64,000 nt of DNA from CAVQSS01 sp963746605 (lineage in GTDB: Bacteria > Desulfobacterota > RBG-13-43-22). The stretch is from assembly GCA_963746605.1 (NCBI GenBank), contig CAVVCH010000061.1, forward strand, positions 267,706 through 331,705, read 5' to 3'. Positions within the stretch are counted from its first letter, which is position 1, and every line of letters starts with the position of its first letter. The notes below the pieces were generated by a model, which worked only from the letters and a program-made list of their open reading frames with translations, did not search any database and had not been told where the DNA came from. The position numbers and the translations under genes were made by a program. Below, piece after piece: positions 16,803 to 25,583 of the stretch.

Positions 16803-18710
16803 ATGGCTTTGATCGGCGCCCGGGACCTGTGTTGGGGATTTTCTAAGCCCCCGCTGCTGGAAAATATCAGCCTTCAAATCGAAAAAGGGGAACGCGTCTG
16901 TCTGTTGGGTCGTAACGGGGAAGGAAAATCGACCTTGCTCAGACTCTTAAACGGAGAGATCCTTCCGGACAGCGGCGAAATATGGCGTCAGCAAGGCCTC
17001 ACCGTGGCCTCCCTGGACCAGGTGGTCCCCCGGGAATTTGAGGGAACGATTTTCGAGGTAGTGGCCGGCGGCCTGGGCCCGAAAGGACCGGCCCTGGCCG
17101 AATACCACCGAATCGGCCAAGGGTCCGAGGCTGGGAGAATCTCCGCTATTCCTGAAAAGCGGGATGAAGTGCAGGTCCCTTCAGGGGCCGATGATTGGCC
17201 GGCTCTTTCCCGGCGGATCGAAACGATTTTGTCCAGGACCCATCTTCCCCCTGAGGCCAAATTCGCCGACCTTTCCGCGGGGATGAAACGGCGAACGCTT
17301 TTTGCCCGGGCCCTGGCCTTGGAGCCGGATATCCTGTTGCTGGATGAACCCACCAACCATCTGGACATCGAGACCATCTTATGGATGGAGGCCTTTATCC
17401 TGCGTTATGTCAAGACCCTCCTCTTTGTGACCCATGACCGGGCTTTCCTGAAGAAAATCGCAACCCGGGTATTGGAGCTGGACCGGGGACGCCTGTTCTC
17501 TTATGACTGTGATTACGGGACCTACCTGGAACGAAGACAGACGGTCCTGGAGGCCGAAGAAACACAAAACGGGCTGCTCGACAAAAAGCTTTCCCAGGAA
17601 GAGGCCTGGATCAGACAAGGTATTAAGGCCCGCCGGACCAGAAATGAAGGGCGGGTCCAGGCCTTGTACCGGTTGCGTGAAGCACGCCGGACCCGCCGTG
17701 AAAAAATAGGAAATGTCAAACTACGGCTTCAGGGCGCCGAAAAGACCGGAAAACTGGTTATCGAGGCCAACCGGGTGAGCTTTGCCTATGAGGAAACCCC
17801 CGTGGTCCGGGATTTTTCCACCCTGATCATGCGCGGGGACAAGGTGGGAATTATCGGCCCCAATGGATCGGGCAAGACCACCTTGCTGAATATCCTTTTG
17901 AAGAACCTTTCTCCTCAGTCCGGCAGCGTCCGCCACGGCACCCACCTGCAGACCGCCTATTTTGACCAGCTCAGGATCCCGCTGGATGAGCAAAAGACGG
18001 TCATGGAAAATATCGGCCAGGGGAATGACTTCGTCCTGCTGAACGGACAGCCACGCCACGTGATCGGCTATCTGCAGGATTTTCTCTTTTCACCGGAAAA
18101 AAGCCGTCAACGGGTACAGGTCCTTTCCGGTGGAGAAAAAAACAGGCTCTTACTGGCCAAGCTTTTTACTCAGCCGGCCAATGTGCTGGTGCTGGACGAG
18201 CCGACCAACGACCTGGACGCCGAGACCCTGGAACTCCTGGAAGAACTGCTCTTCGACTTTCAGGGGACCCTCCTGCTGGTAAGCCATGATCGGGCCTTTC
18301 TGAACCAGGTGGTTACCAGCACCCTCGTCTTCGAAGAAGGGGGGCGGGTCAGCGAATATGCCGGCGGATATGATGACTGGTTGGTTCAAAGACCGAAACC
18401 AAGAGAGGCGCTTCGGTCCGGCAAGAAAGGCCAGGGAAAATCAGTTCAAAAGCCTAAACCATTGACGGCCCGGAAACTGGGATTCAATGAAAAGCGGGAG
18501 TTTGAAGGACTGCCGCAACGAATCAACATCCTGGAATCGGAACAACAAAGACTCTACGGGACCAGCGCCGACCCCTGCCTCTACAAAAAGGGGAAGGAGG
18601 AGGTCCTAAGAATTAAGGCCCAACTGGTCCAGGTGGAACGTGATATCGAACAGGCCTACCTTCGCTGGGAGGAGCTGGATGAAAGGAACAAAGTTGATCA
18701 AGGCCAATGA
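16803..18710 (+). CDS. uup: ABC-F family ATPase (Uup-like)
   Basis: The 635-residue soluble protein has two ABC domains and no membrane segments. The first has Walker A GRNGEGKST at 36-44 and LDEPTNHLDI. The second has GPNGSGKTT, LSGGEKNRLL and LDEPTNDLDAETLELLEE. The basic linker between them and the C-terminal coiled-coil tail match the Uup group of ABC-F proteins, which act on ribosomes or nucleic-acid branches. Start ATG at 16803 gives the usual MALI opening. Confidence 0.88.
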   Translation: MALIGARDLCWGFSKPPLLENISLQIEKGERVCLLGRNGEGKSTLLRLLNGEILPDSGEIWRQQGLTVASLDQVVPREFEGTIFEVVAGGLGPKGPALAEYHRIGQGSEAGRISAIPEKRDEVQVPSGADDWPALSRRIETILSRTHLPPEAKFADLSAGMKRRTLFARALALEPDILLLDEPTNHLDIETILWMEAFILRYVKTLLFVTHDRAFLKKIATRVLELDRGRLFSYDCDYGTYLERRQTVLEAEETQNGLLDKKLSQEEAWIRQGIKARRTRNEGRVQALYRLREARRTRREKIGNVKLRLQGAEKTGKLVIEANRVSFAYEETPVVRDFSTLIMRGDKVGIIGPNGSGKTTLLNILLKNLSPQSGSVRHGTHLQTAYFDQLRIPLDEQKTVMENIGQGNDFVLLNGQPRHVIGYLQDFLFSPEKSRQRVQVLSGGEKNRLLLAKLFTQPANVLVLDEPTNDLDAETLELLEELLFDFQGTLLLVSHDRAFLNQVVTSTLVFEEGGRVSEYAGGYDDWLVQRPKPREALRSGKKGQGKSVQKPKPLTARKLGFNEKREFEGLPQRINILESEQQRLYGTSADPCLYKKGKEEVLRIKAQLVQVERDIEQAYLRWEELDERNKVDQGQ

Positions 18711-18713
18711 AAA

Positions 18714-18960
18714 CCGGGTGCGTTTTGATATTCCCGGCTGGGAAGGGGCTTCTGCGGTGACGTTAAGAACCTAGCCATCTTTGAAGCCTGGCAGGGGACT
18801 CATGGGGAGAGGGATTCGAAGATCAATCTGGCTGTTGATAGTATGGGGGCGGATTTTTATCCTTCGACAAGCGGGCGGGTATTCCCAAGACGCCTCGGCA
18901 AGGGTTGGTTAGGCTGCAGGAAGTCTGGATTGATGGCCGGCTATGGGAAGGGAAATTATG
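18714..18960 (+). pseudogene. Possible coding remnant downstream of uup
   Basis: Two short frames look coherent: NENRVRFDIPGWEGASAVT up to about 18765, then after a one-base shift KNLAIFEAWQGTHGERDSKI and on to about 18890. I recognise no family. It may be the remains of a gene or chance. The rest of this 330-base gap holds nothing clear. Confidence 0.25.
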
Positions 18961-19039
18961 AAAGGGGAAAACCCTGGAATTAATCCCGCTAGCGGGTTCG
19001 TTTTGGTTTATGACCTCAGACCCTGGAGCAAGAAGAGGG

Positions 19040-19762
19040 GCCGGTGGGGTGCTCAGCCACTCGCTGGGCTCCAGCCTGGTCATGTGGGAGCCGCAACGCC
19101 GTCCCTGGAACCTCTATTTCCGCGTGTTGCGTTACGACACCCGGGGGCATGGCGGGAGCGAGGCCGCGCCCGGTGACTGTATACCTTTGAATCCTGGCTG
19201 AAGATGTGATCGGGCTCTTGGATGGGTTGGGCTCTTTCCCGGGTCCATTTCATCGGCATGTCCATGGGAGGGATGATCGGGCAGGCCCTGGGGTTGGTTC
19301 ACTCCGACAGATTGTTGAGCCTCATCTTGTGCGATACCGCGGCCGCCAATCCCCCGGGCTCCAGGAAAATCTGGCAGGAACGGATCGAACAAGTCCGGAG
19401 AGATGGATTGGCTCCACTGCTGAAAGCTACCCTGGAGCGGTGGTTTACACCGGATTTTTACGACAGAATCCACCGATTTTAGAAATAATTCGGAACCAGT
19501 TCCTGGCCACGTCCATCAACGGCTACGCGGGTTGCAGCCAGGCGATCATGGAGCTGGACTATCTGGAGAAACTCGGGAAGATCCAAATCCCCACGCTGAT
19601 TGTTGTCGGCGAGGAGGACCCGGGGACGCCCGTCAGCGCCGCCCGGGACATCCAGGAGCGTATTGTTGATTCGAAGCTGGTCATCCTGCCGGGGGCCCGC
19701 CATTTGTCCAGCGTGGAGCAGGCCGGGGCCTTCAACCAGGCCGTATTGGAGTTCTCTATCTA
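19040..19762 (+). pseudogene. Alpha/beta hydrolase (3-oxoadipate enol-lactonase-like), broken
   Basis: Pieces in three frames read in order as an alpha/beta hydrolase: LSHSLGSSLVMW, FRVLRYDTRGHGGSEAAPGD, then VHFIGMSMGGMIGQALGL with the nucleophile Ser in GMSMGG, then KIQIPTLIVVGEEDPGTPV with the acid Asp, and VILPGARHLSSVEQ with the catalytic His. Frames change near 19190 and 19465, and no start codon with a ribosome binding site is seen upstream. PcaD-type enol-lactonases are the closest family. The 3' end meets the convergent TPR lipoprotein gene. It is either a decayed gene or an intact one with base errors. Confidence 0.7.
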
Positions 19763-22045
19763 TTTGATCTTCTGCAGCGTGGCCTTGGCTTCGTCCCCTC
19801 CTGAAAACTTGGGGTCCAGTTCCAGCGCGCGCTTCAACTCGGCCCGGGCCAGGTCGTTCTGGTTGTTCTTGAAATAAGCCATCCCCAGGTGGTAGTGGAT
19901 CACGGGGTTGTCCTTGACTTTTTCCAGGGCCTCCTTGAAATAGACGATCGCCCGGGTGTATATGTTTTTCTTGTAGTAAACCCAGCCCAGGGTGTCGGAA
20001 ATGGACGGATCCTCCGGGAACTGCTCTTTGGCGCTCTGGGCCAGGTTTAAAGCCTCGTCGATATGCTCCCCCTTGTCGGCATACAGGTAAGCCAGGTTGT
20101 TGGCCGCCGGGGCAAACTTGGGATTGACCTTCAGGGCCTTCTGGTAAAACTCTTTGGCTTTGTCGATTTGATTCTGCCCCTGGTAGAGGATACCCAGGCC
20201 CATGAGCGCGGGCAGGGCATTGGGGTTCTGTTGCAAGGCCAGGTTAAATTCCTTGACGGCCTTGTCCACCAGGCTGTGACGGGCGTAGAAACCGGCTAAG
20301 GAAAGGTGAAACCCGGTCACATTGGGTTCCAGTTCCACCGCCTTTTTGTAGTCGGCTTCGGCCTTTTCCAAATCTTTATTGAGTTCCTGGAGCCTGCCCA
20401 GCAGGTTGTAGAAATACGGGTTTTTGGGGTTCAGTTGGATCTGGGCCTCCACCCGCTGAACGGCCTTCTTCGGATCCTTCTGGTTGACATACAGACCGAC
20501 GAGCAGGTTGAGCGGCTCCAGGTAGTTGGGCTGCAGGGAAAGGGCCTTTTCCAATTGCACCACCGCTTCTTTTTCTTTTTTCTGGGCCAACAACACCCGA
20601 CCTTTTTGAAAATATCCCACCGGGTTCTGAGGGGCCGCCTGAATGGCTTCGTCAAAGGCCTTGGCCGCGCCCGCGGCATCTTTTTTCATCACGGCGGCAT
20701 TTCCTAACAGCAGGAGGGCCTGAAATGATTTGGGATTGTTTTTTAAGACGCCTTGCGCCTGTTCGATGGCCAGATCAGGGGCGCCGCCCCGAAGGTGCAG
20801 GTCGGCCATCAGCAGGCGCGCCTCGTCCCACCGGGGATTGAGTTTTATGGCCTCCCCCAGCTCATTTTTGGCTTGCTGGGCATCGTTATTGCCCAAATAC
20901 GCCAGTCCCAGAAAGTAATGGCCCATGGCAGACTTGGGGTTCTCCTTCAGGTAGGGCTGAAAAAGACCAATGGCCTCTTTAAACTCTTTTTTGGCCAAAT
21001 GCAGCCGCCCCTTAAGGAAAGTTCCCTCCTGGCTTTTGGGATTGGTCTTGAGAATGTTCTCCACCTGTCCCGAGGCCTGATCGAATTTCTTGTCTTTCAG
21101 GGCGATTTCGGCCAGACGGGCCATGGCAGGGATATTCTTCGAGTCCTCTTTCAGGATTTTTTGAAGGGTTTCGACGGCCTTTTCTTTCTTCCCCCAGGCC
21201 AGGTAAAAATCAGCCAAATGCAGTTGGGTCGGGATTTTTTTTGGATCCAGCTCCACGGCCTTCAGGAACTGTTTTTCGGCCTCCTCCGGCTTGTTTAGGG
21301 AAGCGTAATATTGCCCCAGGTTCATAACCGGTCCAATATCCCGGGGGGCTGTTTTGACGGCCTCCAGCAATTCGGCCTCCGCCTGGTCTTTTTTCCCGGT
21401 CTGTTGATAGAAGCCGGCCAGGGCATAACGGGCCTGCAGCGATTTGGGATCGATTCTCAAGGCCTCCTTGAGGGTCTGTTCGGCCTGGACCAGGTCCTTT
21501 TTCAGAAGGTAGAGGTTGGCCAGTTGCAGGTAGGCCTCTATTTTTTTCGGGTCCTTTTCAATCGCTTTGCGGGCCTCGGCAATGGCTTGGTCCGGGTTCT
21601 TTTCCACGGCGTAGAGGGTGCTGTTCAAAAGATGGGCCGTGGGGTTTTCGGGTTCCTTGTAAACGACTTTCTCCACCTGCTCCCGGGCCTTGGGGACATC
21701 TTTGGCCAGAAGGTATAGATAGCCGAGTTGCAGCCGGGCGTCGCTCAGGTTGGGGTCCAAATCCACACTTTTCGAAAACTCGGAAAAGGCCGCCTGCGGG
21801 TTGCGGACCCGGAGATAGGCCAGGCCTAATTTGTAATGGGCCTTGGCATCCTTGGGGTCGAGCTGGACCACATTCTTGTATTCAATGATGGCTTCGTTGA
21901 TTTTGTTTTCGGAAAGATATTTTTCGGCTTTTTTCCAGTGGCGGGCCAACTTGGCCTCCCGGCTGCAGCCCGTGAAACCGGCTATCAAAAAGGCGACTAC
22001 GATCAGAGCGATAAGCATGGGTCCTTTTCGAGACGGTCGATGCAT
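19760..22045 (-). CDS. Large TPR-repeat lipoprotein (PrsT-like)
   Basis: The 761-residue product starts with a signal peptide (MLIALIVVAFLIAGFTGC), whose Cys is a likely lipidation site, and then consists almost wholly of about 20 tetratricopeptide units such as YKNVVQLDPKDAKAHYKLGL. The layout resembles PEP-CTERM/exopolysaccharide-linked TPR lipoproteins (PrsT), which help envelope assembly or export. AGGAGG precedes the ATG at 22045; the longer reading from 22087 lacks one. Function beyond protein binding is inference. Confidence 0.8.
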   Translation of the reverse strand: MHRPSRKGPMLIALIVVAFLIAGFTGCSREAKLARHWKKAEKYLSENKINEAIIEYKNVVQLDPKDAKAHYKLGLAYLRVRNPQAAFSEFSKSVDLDPNLSDARLQLGYLYLLAKDVPKAREQVEKVVYKEPENPTAHLLNSTLYAVEKNPDQAIAEARKAIEKDPKKIEAYLQLANLYLLKKDLVQAEQTLKEALRIDPKSLQARYALAGFYQQTGKKDQAEAELLEAVKTAPRDIGPVMNLGQYYASLNKPEEAEKQFLKAVELDPKKIPTQLHLADFYLAWGKKEKAVETLQKILKEDSKNIPAMARLAEIALKDKKFDQASGQVENILKTNPKSQEGTFLKGRLHLAKKEFKEAIGLFQPYLKENPKSAMGHYFLGLAYLGNNDAQQAKNELGEAIKLNPRWDEARLLMADLHLRGGAPDLAIEQAQGVLKNNPKSFQALLLLGNAAVMKKDAAGAAKAFDEAIQAAPQNPVGYFQKGRVLLAQKKEKEAVVQLEKALSLQPNYLEPLNLLVGLYVNQKDPKKAVQRVEAQIQLNPKNPYFYNLLGRLQELNKDLEKAEADYKKAVELEPNVTGFHLSLAGFYARHSLVDKAVKEFNLALQQNPNALPALMGLGILYQGQNQIDKAKEFYQKALKVNPKFAPAANNLAYLYADKGEHIDEALNLAQSAKEQFPEDPSISDTLGWVYYKKNIYTRAIVYFKEALEKVKDNPVIHYHLGMAYFKNNQNDLARAELKRALELDPKFSGGDEAKATLQKIK

Positions 22046-22136
22046 GGGGGTTCCTCCTAAGGAGAGCAGGTTAAAGTGATGCGTCATTATCTATGGAATG
22101 TATCGGACACTCATACCATATTTTTAATAGTTAGCC

Positions 22137-22165
22137 AAAAAAAACTATCACCTTTTATTAAAAGG
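22137..22165 (-). terminator. Weak Rho-independent terminator
   Basis: On the minus strand CCTTTT-AAT-AAAAGG forms a short hairpin (22165-22151), followed within a few bases by a run of eight T (22144-22137). It lies just after the stop of the membrane glycosyltransferase-like gene. The stem is AT-rich, so strength is doubtful. Confidence 0.5.
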
Positions 22166-22168
22166 TTC

Positions 22169-24159
22169 TCAAAAGCCGGGGCTGGAGGATAACAGACGAT
22201 GCAGATTGGCCCGGGCGGCCGGATGGCGGGGATCCCGTTTCAAGGCCTCCTGGAAAGCCTCCCGGGCCGCGGACAGGGAGCGCTTCTGCCAGTAGACGAC
22301 CCCCAGGTTATTGTAAGCCTCCGCCAGGTTGGGATTCAACCGGATGGCCTCCTGGTAAGCGGCGATCGCTTCCGGGAGGTGCCCTTGCCGGGCGAAGAGA
22401 ATTCCTAGATTGTTGTGAACCTCGGCGGCCTCGGGGTTGATTCGCAGGGCTTCTCGGTATTCCCGAATGGCCTCAAGGACCGCTCCTTGGCGGGCGTAGG
22501 CTCCGGCCAGTCCGGCGTGGCCCTCCAGGGATACGGGATCCAGGGCAGGGCCTTCCGATACGAATCCAGTGCCTGGTCGAGATCGCCCTTTTGTTCTTTG
22601 ACACGTCCGAAGGCCAGATGAAACCGGGGATCATTTTGGCGAACCGTCAAGGCCCGCTGATAATGGCTGAGGGCTTGATCCCATTGTCCGGCCCTTTCGT
22701 ATTCAATACCCAGCTTATAATGGGGGACGGAAAAATCCCTGGGATCGGTATAGGGTTGAAAAAGGGCGTAGAGGAGCAGCAGGAAAAGGGCGGCTGAAAA
22801 AACCTGTCCGGACCGGGTAAGCGTCCTAATGATCCGGCGGGCGTTCCATACCGCGAAAGCGCCAAAGGGGATCAAAGCCGGGACGATCGGGATTCGGTAA
22901 CGGGAGGTGACAAAAAAAAGGATCACCGAAAGAACGTAACCGGCCAGGAAAAAATAAAGCAAGGTGAAGGCCGGGTCCCGACGACGGGAGAAAAAAATTC
23001 CCATCAAGGCCAGGGCCAGCAGTAAGCCGTAGGGGATAAATCCGAGATAAAGGGCTGGGGTCAGAGAGCGCATGAAAGCGTAATCGTAATTATCCGGGAT
23101 CTCGTAGTTGTGAGCGAAAAGAAACAATTTGAGACCCAGGAGTTTCGGGAAGAGCCAGGGGTCGTCCCGAAAGGCTTGAAGACCCTGGCGGAACCAGAAC
23201 CGGGAGACCTCGGAAGGGGAAAGAGGTCGCCCCATGATCTTCTCGGCCCGAGAGCGGAAATCTATTTCCTCAAATTCAGGGTTGGCTCGGACAAAATCCA
23301 GGCGGGTGTAAAACCCCTTGGCCTGGGGATTGTTCCCGATATAAAAATTGGCTCCGGCCTGGTAGCTGGTCAGGATCAGTTCCCCGGAATGCATATAATT
23401 CCGGATCATAAAGGGCGCCAGGCAGGTGAATACGCCCACTATCAGAAGCAGGGCCGGCCGGAAACGAGAAAAAACCCGGACTGTCCAGGATGGGGAATCA
23501 GGGGGACCATCCGAGGGGGCCAAGGAGAGGGTCCAGAGGCAGAGGGCGATCAGCACGAGGAAATAGTTTTCGCGAAGGGCCAGGTTTACACCCAGGAGCA
23601 GACCGGCTCCGTAGAATAATAGACTCTTACGGGATCGGGCGGCTTTGATCAATAAAAGCAGCAGGCCGCAGGTGAAAAAAATAGACCAGCTTTCCTTGAG
23701 CAGGAGACCGCTGTAGTAAGCGAAGGGACCGTAGAGGGCGGCCAGGGCGGCGCTCAATAAACCGGTGAGGGGACCGAAAAGCGCTTTGCCGATCTGAAAA
23801 AGCAGATAAACCGACAGGAGGAAAAGACCGCCCTGGACGGCCTGGACCAGCATGATCTTGACCCCCACGAGGGCATAGATCCCCGCCAGGATATAGGGAT
23901 AGAGGGGGGCCTGATAGAAAGCCCCTTTTCCCAGTCCGCCTTCCTGAAGAATTTGGAGCGCTTTCTGGTGGTAGACTTTGGCGTCCACCAGCAGGAAACG
24001 GCCATAGGGGGTCTGCTGAAATTGGGCCAGATAAAAAAAGACCAGGATCGCCGCCCCGGACAGGATGAGGGCTATCAGAACCTTTTCCCGTCTATTCAAC
24101 GGGTACGCTCCGGCGGAACGGTGCACTTTTTGATTGCCAGGGATATGGGCAGCATTCAT
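22169..24159 (-). CDS. Membrane glycosyltransferase-like protein with C-terminal TPRs, frameshifted
   Basis: The first 450 or so residues hold about ten hydrophobic segments and resemble GT39/ArnT-type polyprenol-dependent glycosyltransferases: an N-terminal extracytoplasmic loop after the first segment with DAKVYHQKAL, then APLYPYILAG. A soluble tail of TPR units follows (YKLGIEYERAGQWDQALSHY). A one-base deletion at about 22543 moves the frame; the TPRs then continue (EAIREYREALRINPEAAEVH) to a TGA at 22169-22171. The joined protein is about 663 residues. It may glycosylate a lipid or protein in the envelope. ATG at 24159 was chosen over TTG at 24165. Confidence 0.75.
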
Positions 24160-24195
24160 AATCAATAAATACCTAGTTTAGGTTCGAGGGCACAA

Positions 24196-24888
24196 GTGAA
24201 AAAGTTGAAGGTATTCTATATCATTTTCCCCCTGGTTCTCCTTCTAGTATTTCTGGGGGGCTGCCAGGGCGTTTATTTCAGAGGCCAGACCGAAGAAAAA
24301 GTAGTGGCCCTGACCTTTGATGACGGGCCACACCCGGTTTATACCCCGGGGGTGCTGAAAATCCTGGAAACCTTCGGCGTCAAAGCCACTTTTTTTCTTA
24401 TCGGTCGGCAAGCCCGCTCCTATCCGGAAATCGTTCAACAGATTAAAGCCCAAGGCCACGAAATCGAAAACCATTCCGATAATCACCTGTTCTACCTGCC
24501 CTGGTTGTCGGCCGAACGGATACGTCAGGAAATCGTTTCAACCCAGGAGACTATCCATCGGATTACGGGCAGCACCCCTTCATTTTTTCGATCGCCTTTG
24601 GGGTGGGTTTCCAATGACCTGGTCGAAGTCTGCCAGGAATTGAAGTTGCCCATTATCAATGGATCGGTCAAAGCCAGTGACGTGTCCCTTCCGGGAACGG
24701 AATATATCATCCAGACGGTCCTGGACCAAACCCGCAATGGGGCTATCATCATCCTCCACGATGCCGGGGGAGTCGGCTTCTATCGGGACCGAACCCAGAC
24801 TTTGGAGGCCCTACCCATAATAATTCAAAACTTGAAAGAACGTGGATATAAATTTGTTATTCTTAAAGATTTAATTAATGTTGTTTGA
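24196..24888 (+). CDS. Polysaccharide deacetylase lipoprotein
   Basis: The 230-residue protein starts with GTG after GAGGG and has a lipoprotein signal ending in FLGGC (Cys23). The NodB fold is complete: TFDDGPHP with Asp42/Asp43, the metal-binding His pair in ENHSDNH, RSPLGW and ILHDAGG. Such enzymes remove N-acetyl groups from peptidoglycan or exopolysaccharide. It is divergent from the membrane glycosyltransferase-like gene, and both may serve envelope polysaccharide. Confidence 0.9.
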   Translation: MKKLKVFYIIFPLVLLLVFLGGCQGVYFRGQTEEKVVALTFDDGPHPVYTPGVLKILETFGVKATFFLIGRQARSYPEIVQQIKAQGHEIENHSDNHLFYLPWLSAERIRQEIVSTQETIHRITGSTPSFFRSPLGWVSNDLVEVCQELKLPIINGSVKASDVSLPGTEYIIQTVLDQTRNGAIIILHDAGGVGFYRDRTQTLEALPIIIQNLKERGYKFVILKDLINVV

Positions 24889-25080
24889 GAAATCCATATT
24901 GTGTTTCCCCTCTCTCTGAAGTTCCCCTAAGACCCTATACGTTCGCAATAAGCTCTTAGGCCGCCAGCCCGACGAAGGCCGGGGTTCGCTCCCGCCAAGG
25001 CGGGCTGAATTTCCTGGATCCGGCGGGAGTTTCTTCGCCCTTTAGAAATCTATTAGAATACAGTCCTGTAAAATAATAAT
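24889..25080. other. Intergenic stretch before the fur promoter
   Basis: No coding frame is supported. It contains short GC-rich palindromes, for example CCCGCCAAGGCGGG near 24991-25004, which could act as a terminator for the deacetylase gene but lacks a T-run. Confidence 0.4.
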
Positions 25081-25108
25081 TTGACAGTTGGCCAATTATG
25101 ATTATAAT
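25081..25108 (+). promoter_or_regulatory. Consensus promoter of the fur-feo locus
   Basis: TTGACA (25081-25086) and TATAAT (25103-25108) are both perfect hexamers with 16-base spacing. Transcription would start around 25115, leaving a leader of about 16 bases before the ATG at 25131. Confidence 0.85.
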
Positions 25109-25132
25109 GAAAATGAAATTCATTTTCATTAT
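25104..25132. promoter_or_regulatory. Fur-box-like palindromic operator
   Basis: A perfect palindrome with 14-base arms around a central A: left arm ATAATGAAAATGAA, right arm its exact complement. The core GAAAATGAAATTCATTTTC closely follows the Fur consensus of GATAATGAT repeats. It overlaps the -10 box and the transcription start, so bound Fur would block the promoter. This fits iron-dependent autoregulation of fur and feoB. Confidence 0.85.
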
Positions 25133-25574
25133 GGATAAACAAATATTCAAAGAATATGTCAAATCCCAGGGGCTTCGGCAGAGTGCCCAGCGAGACCTGA
25201 TTGTGGAAATATTTCTTTCCCACCAAGGGCATAGTTCCAGCGAGGAGCTGTTGGCTTCGGTACGGAAAAAAGATCCCCGGATTGGACTGACTACCGTCTA
25301 TCGGACTTTAAAGTTGCTTACCAGTTGCGGTTTGGCCACTGAAAGAAAATTTAACAGGCAAACAAGCTACTTTGAAGCAATTCCTCATGGAAAACATCAT
25401 GATCATCTGATCTGTCTGGGTTGTGGGCGGATCCTGGAATTTGAGAATCCGGCTATCGAATCCCTGCAAGGGCTGGTGGCCCAGGAACATCATTTTATCA
25501 TTTCCCACCATATCCTGGAACTCTACGGGTATTGCCGGGACTGCGCTCAGCGAAGAAAATCCGACTCAGAATAG
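25131..25574 (+). CDS. fur: Fur family metalloregulator
   Basis: The 147-residue protein has the Fur winged helix (LRQSAQRDLIVEIF, then LTTVYRTLKLLTSCGLA) and a C-terminal metal domain with HGKHHDHLICLGCGRI and a second Cys pair CRDC. The two CXXC pairs give the structural zinc site. The ATG at 25131 was chosen because earlier ATGs lie inside the promoter and operator. No Shine-Dalgarno precedes it, which is unusual. It is 9 bases upstream of feoB and probably controls it as an iron sensor. Confidence 0.9.
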   Translation: MDKQIFKEYVKSQGLRQSAQRDLIVEIFLSHQGHSSSEELLASVRKKDPRIGLTTVYRTLKLLTSCGLATERKFNRQTSYFEAIPHGKHHDHLICLGCGRILEFENPAIESLQGLVAQEHHFIISHHILELYGYCRDCAQRRKSDSE

Positions 25575-25583
25575 CTTATCGTT

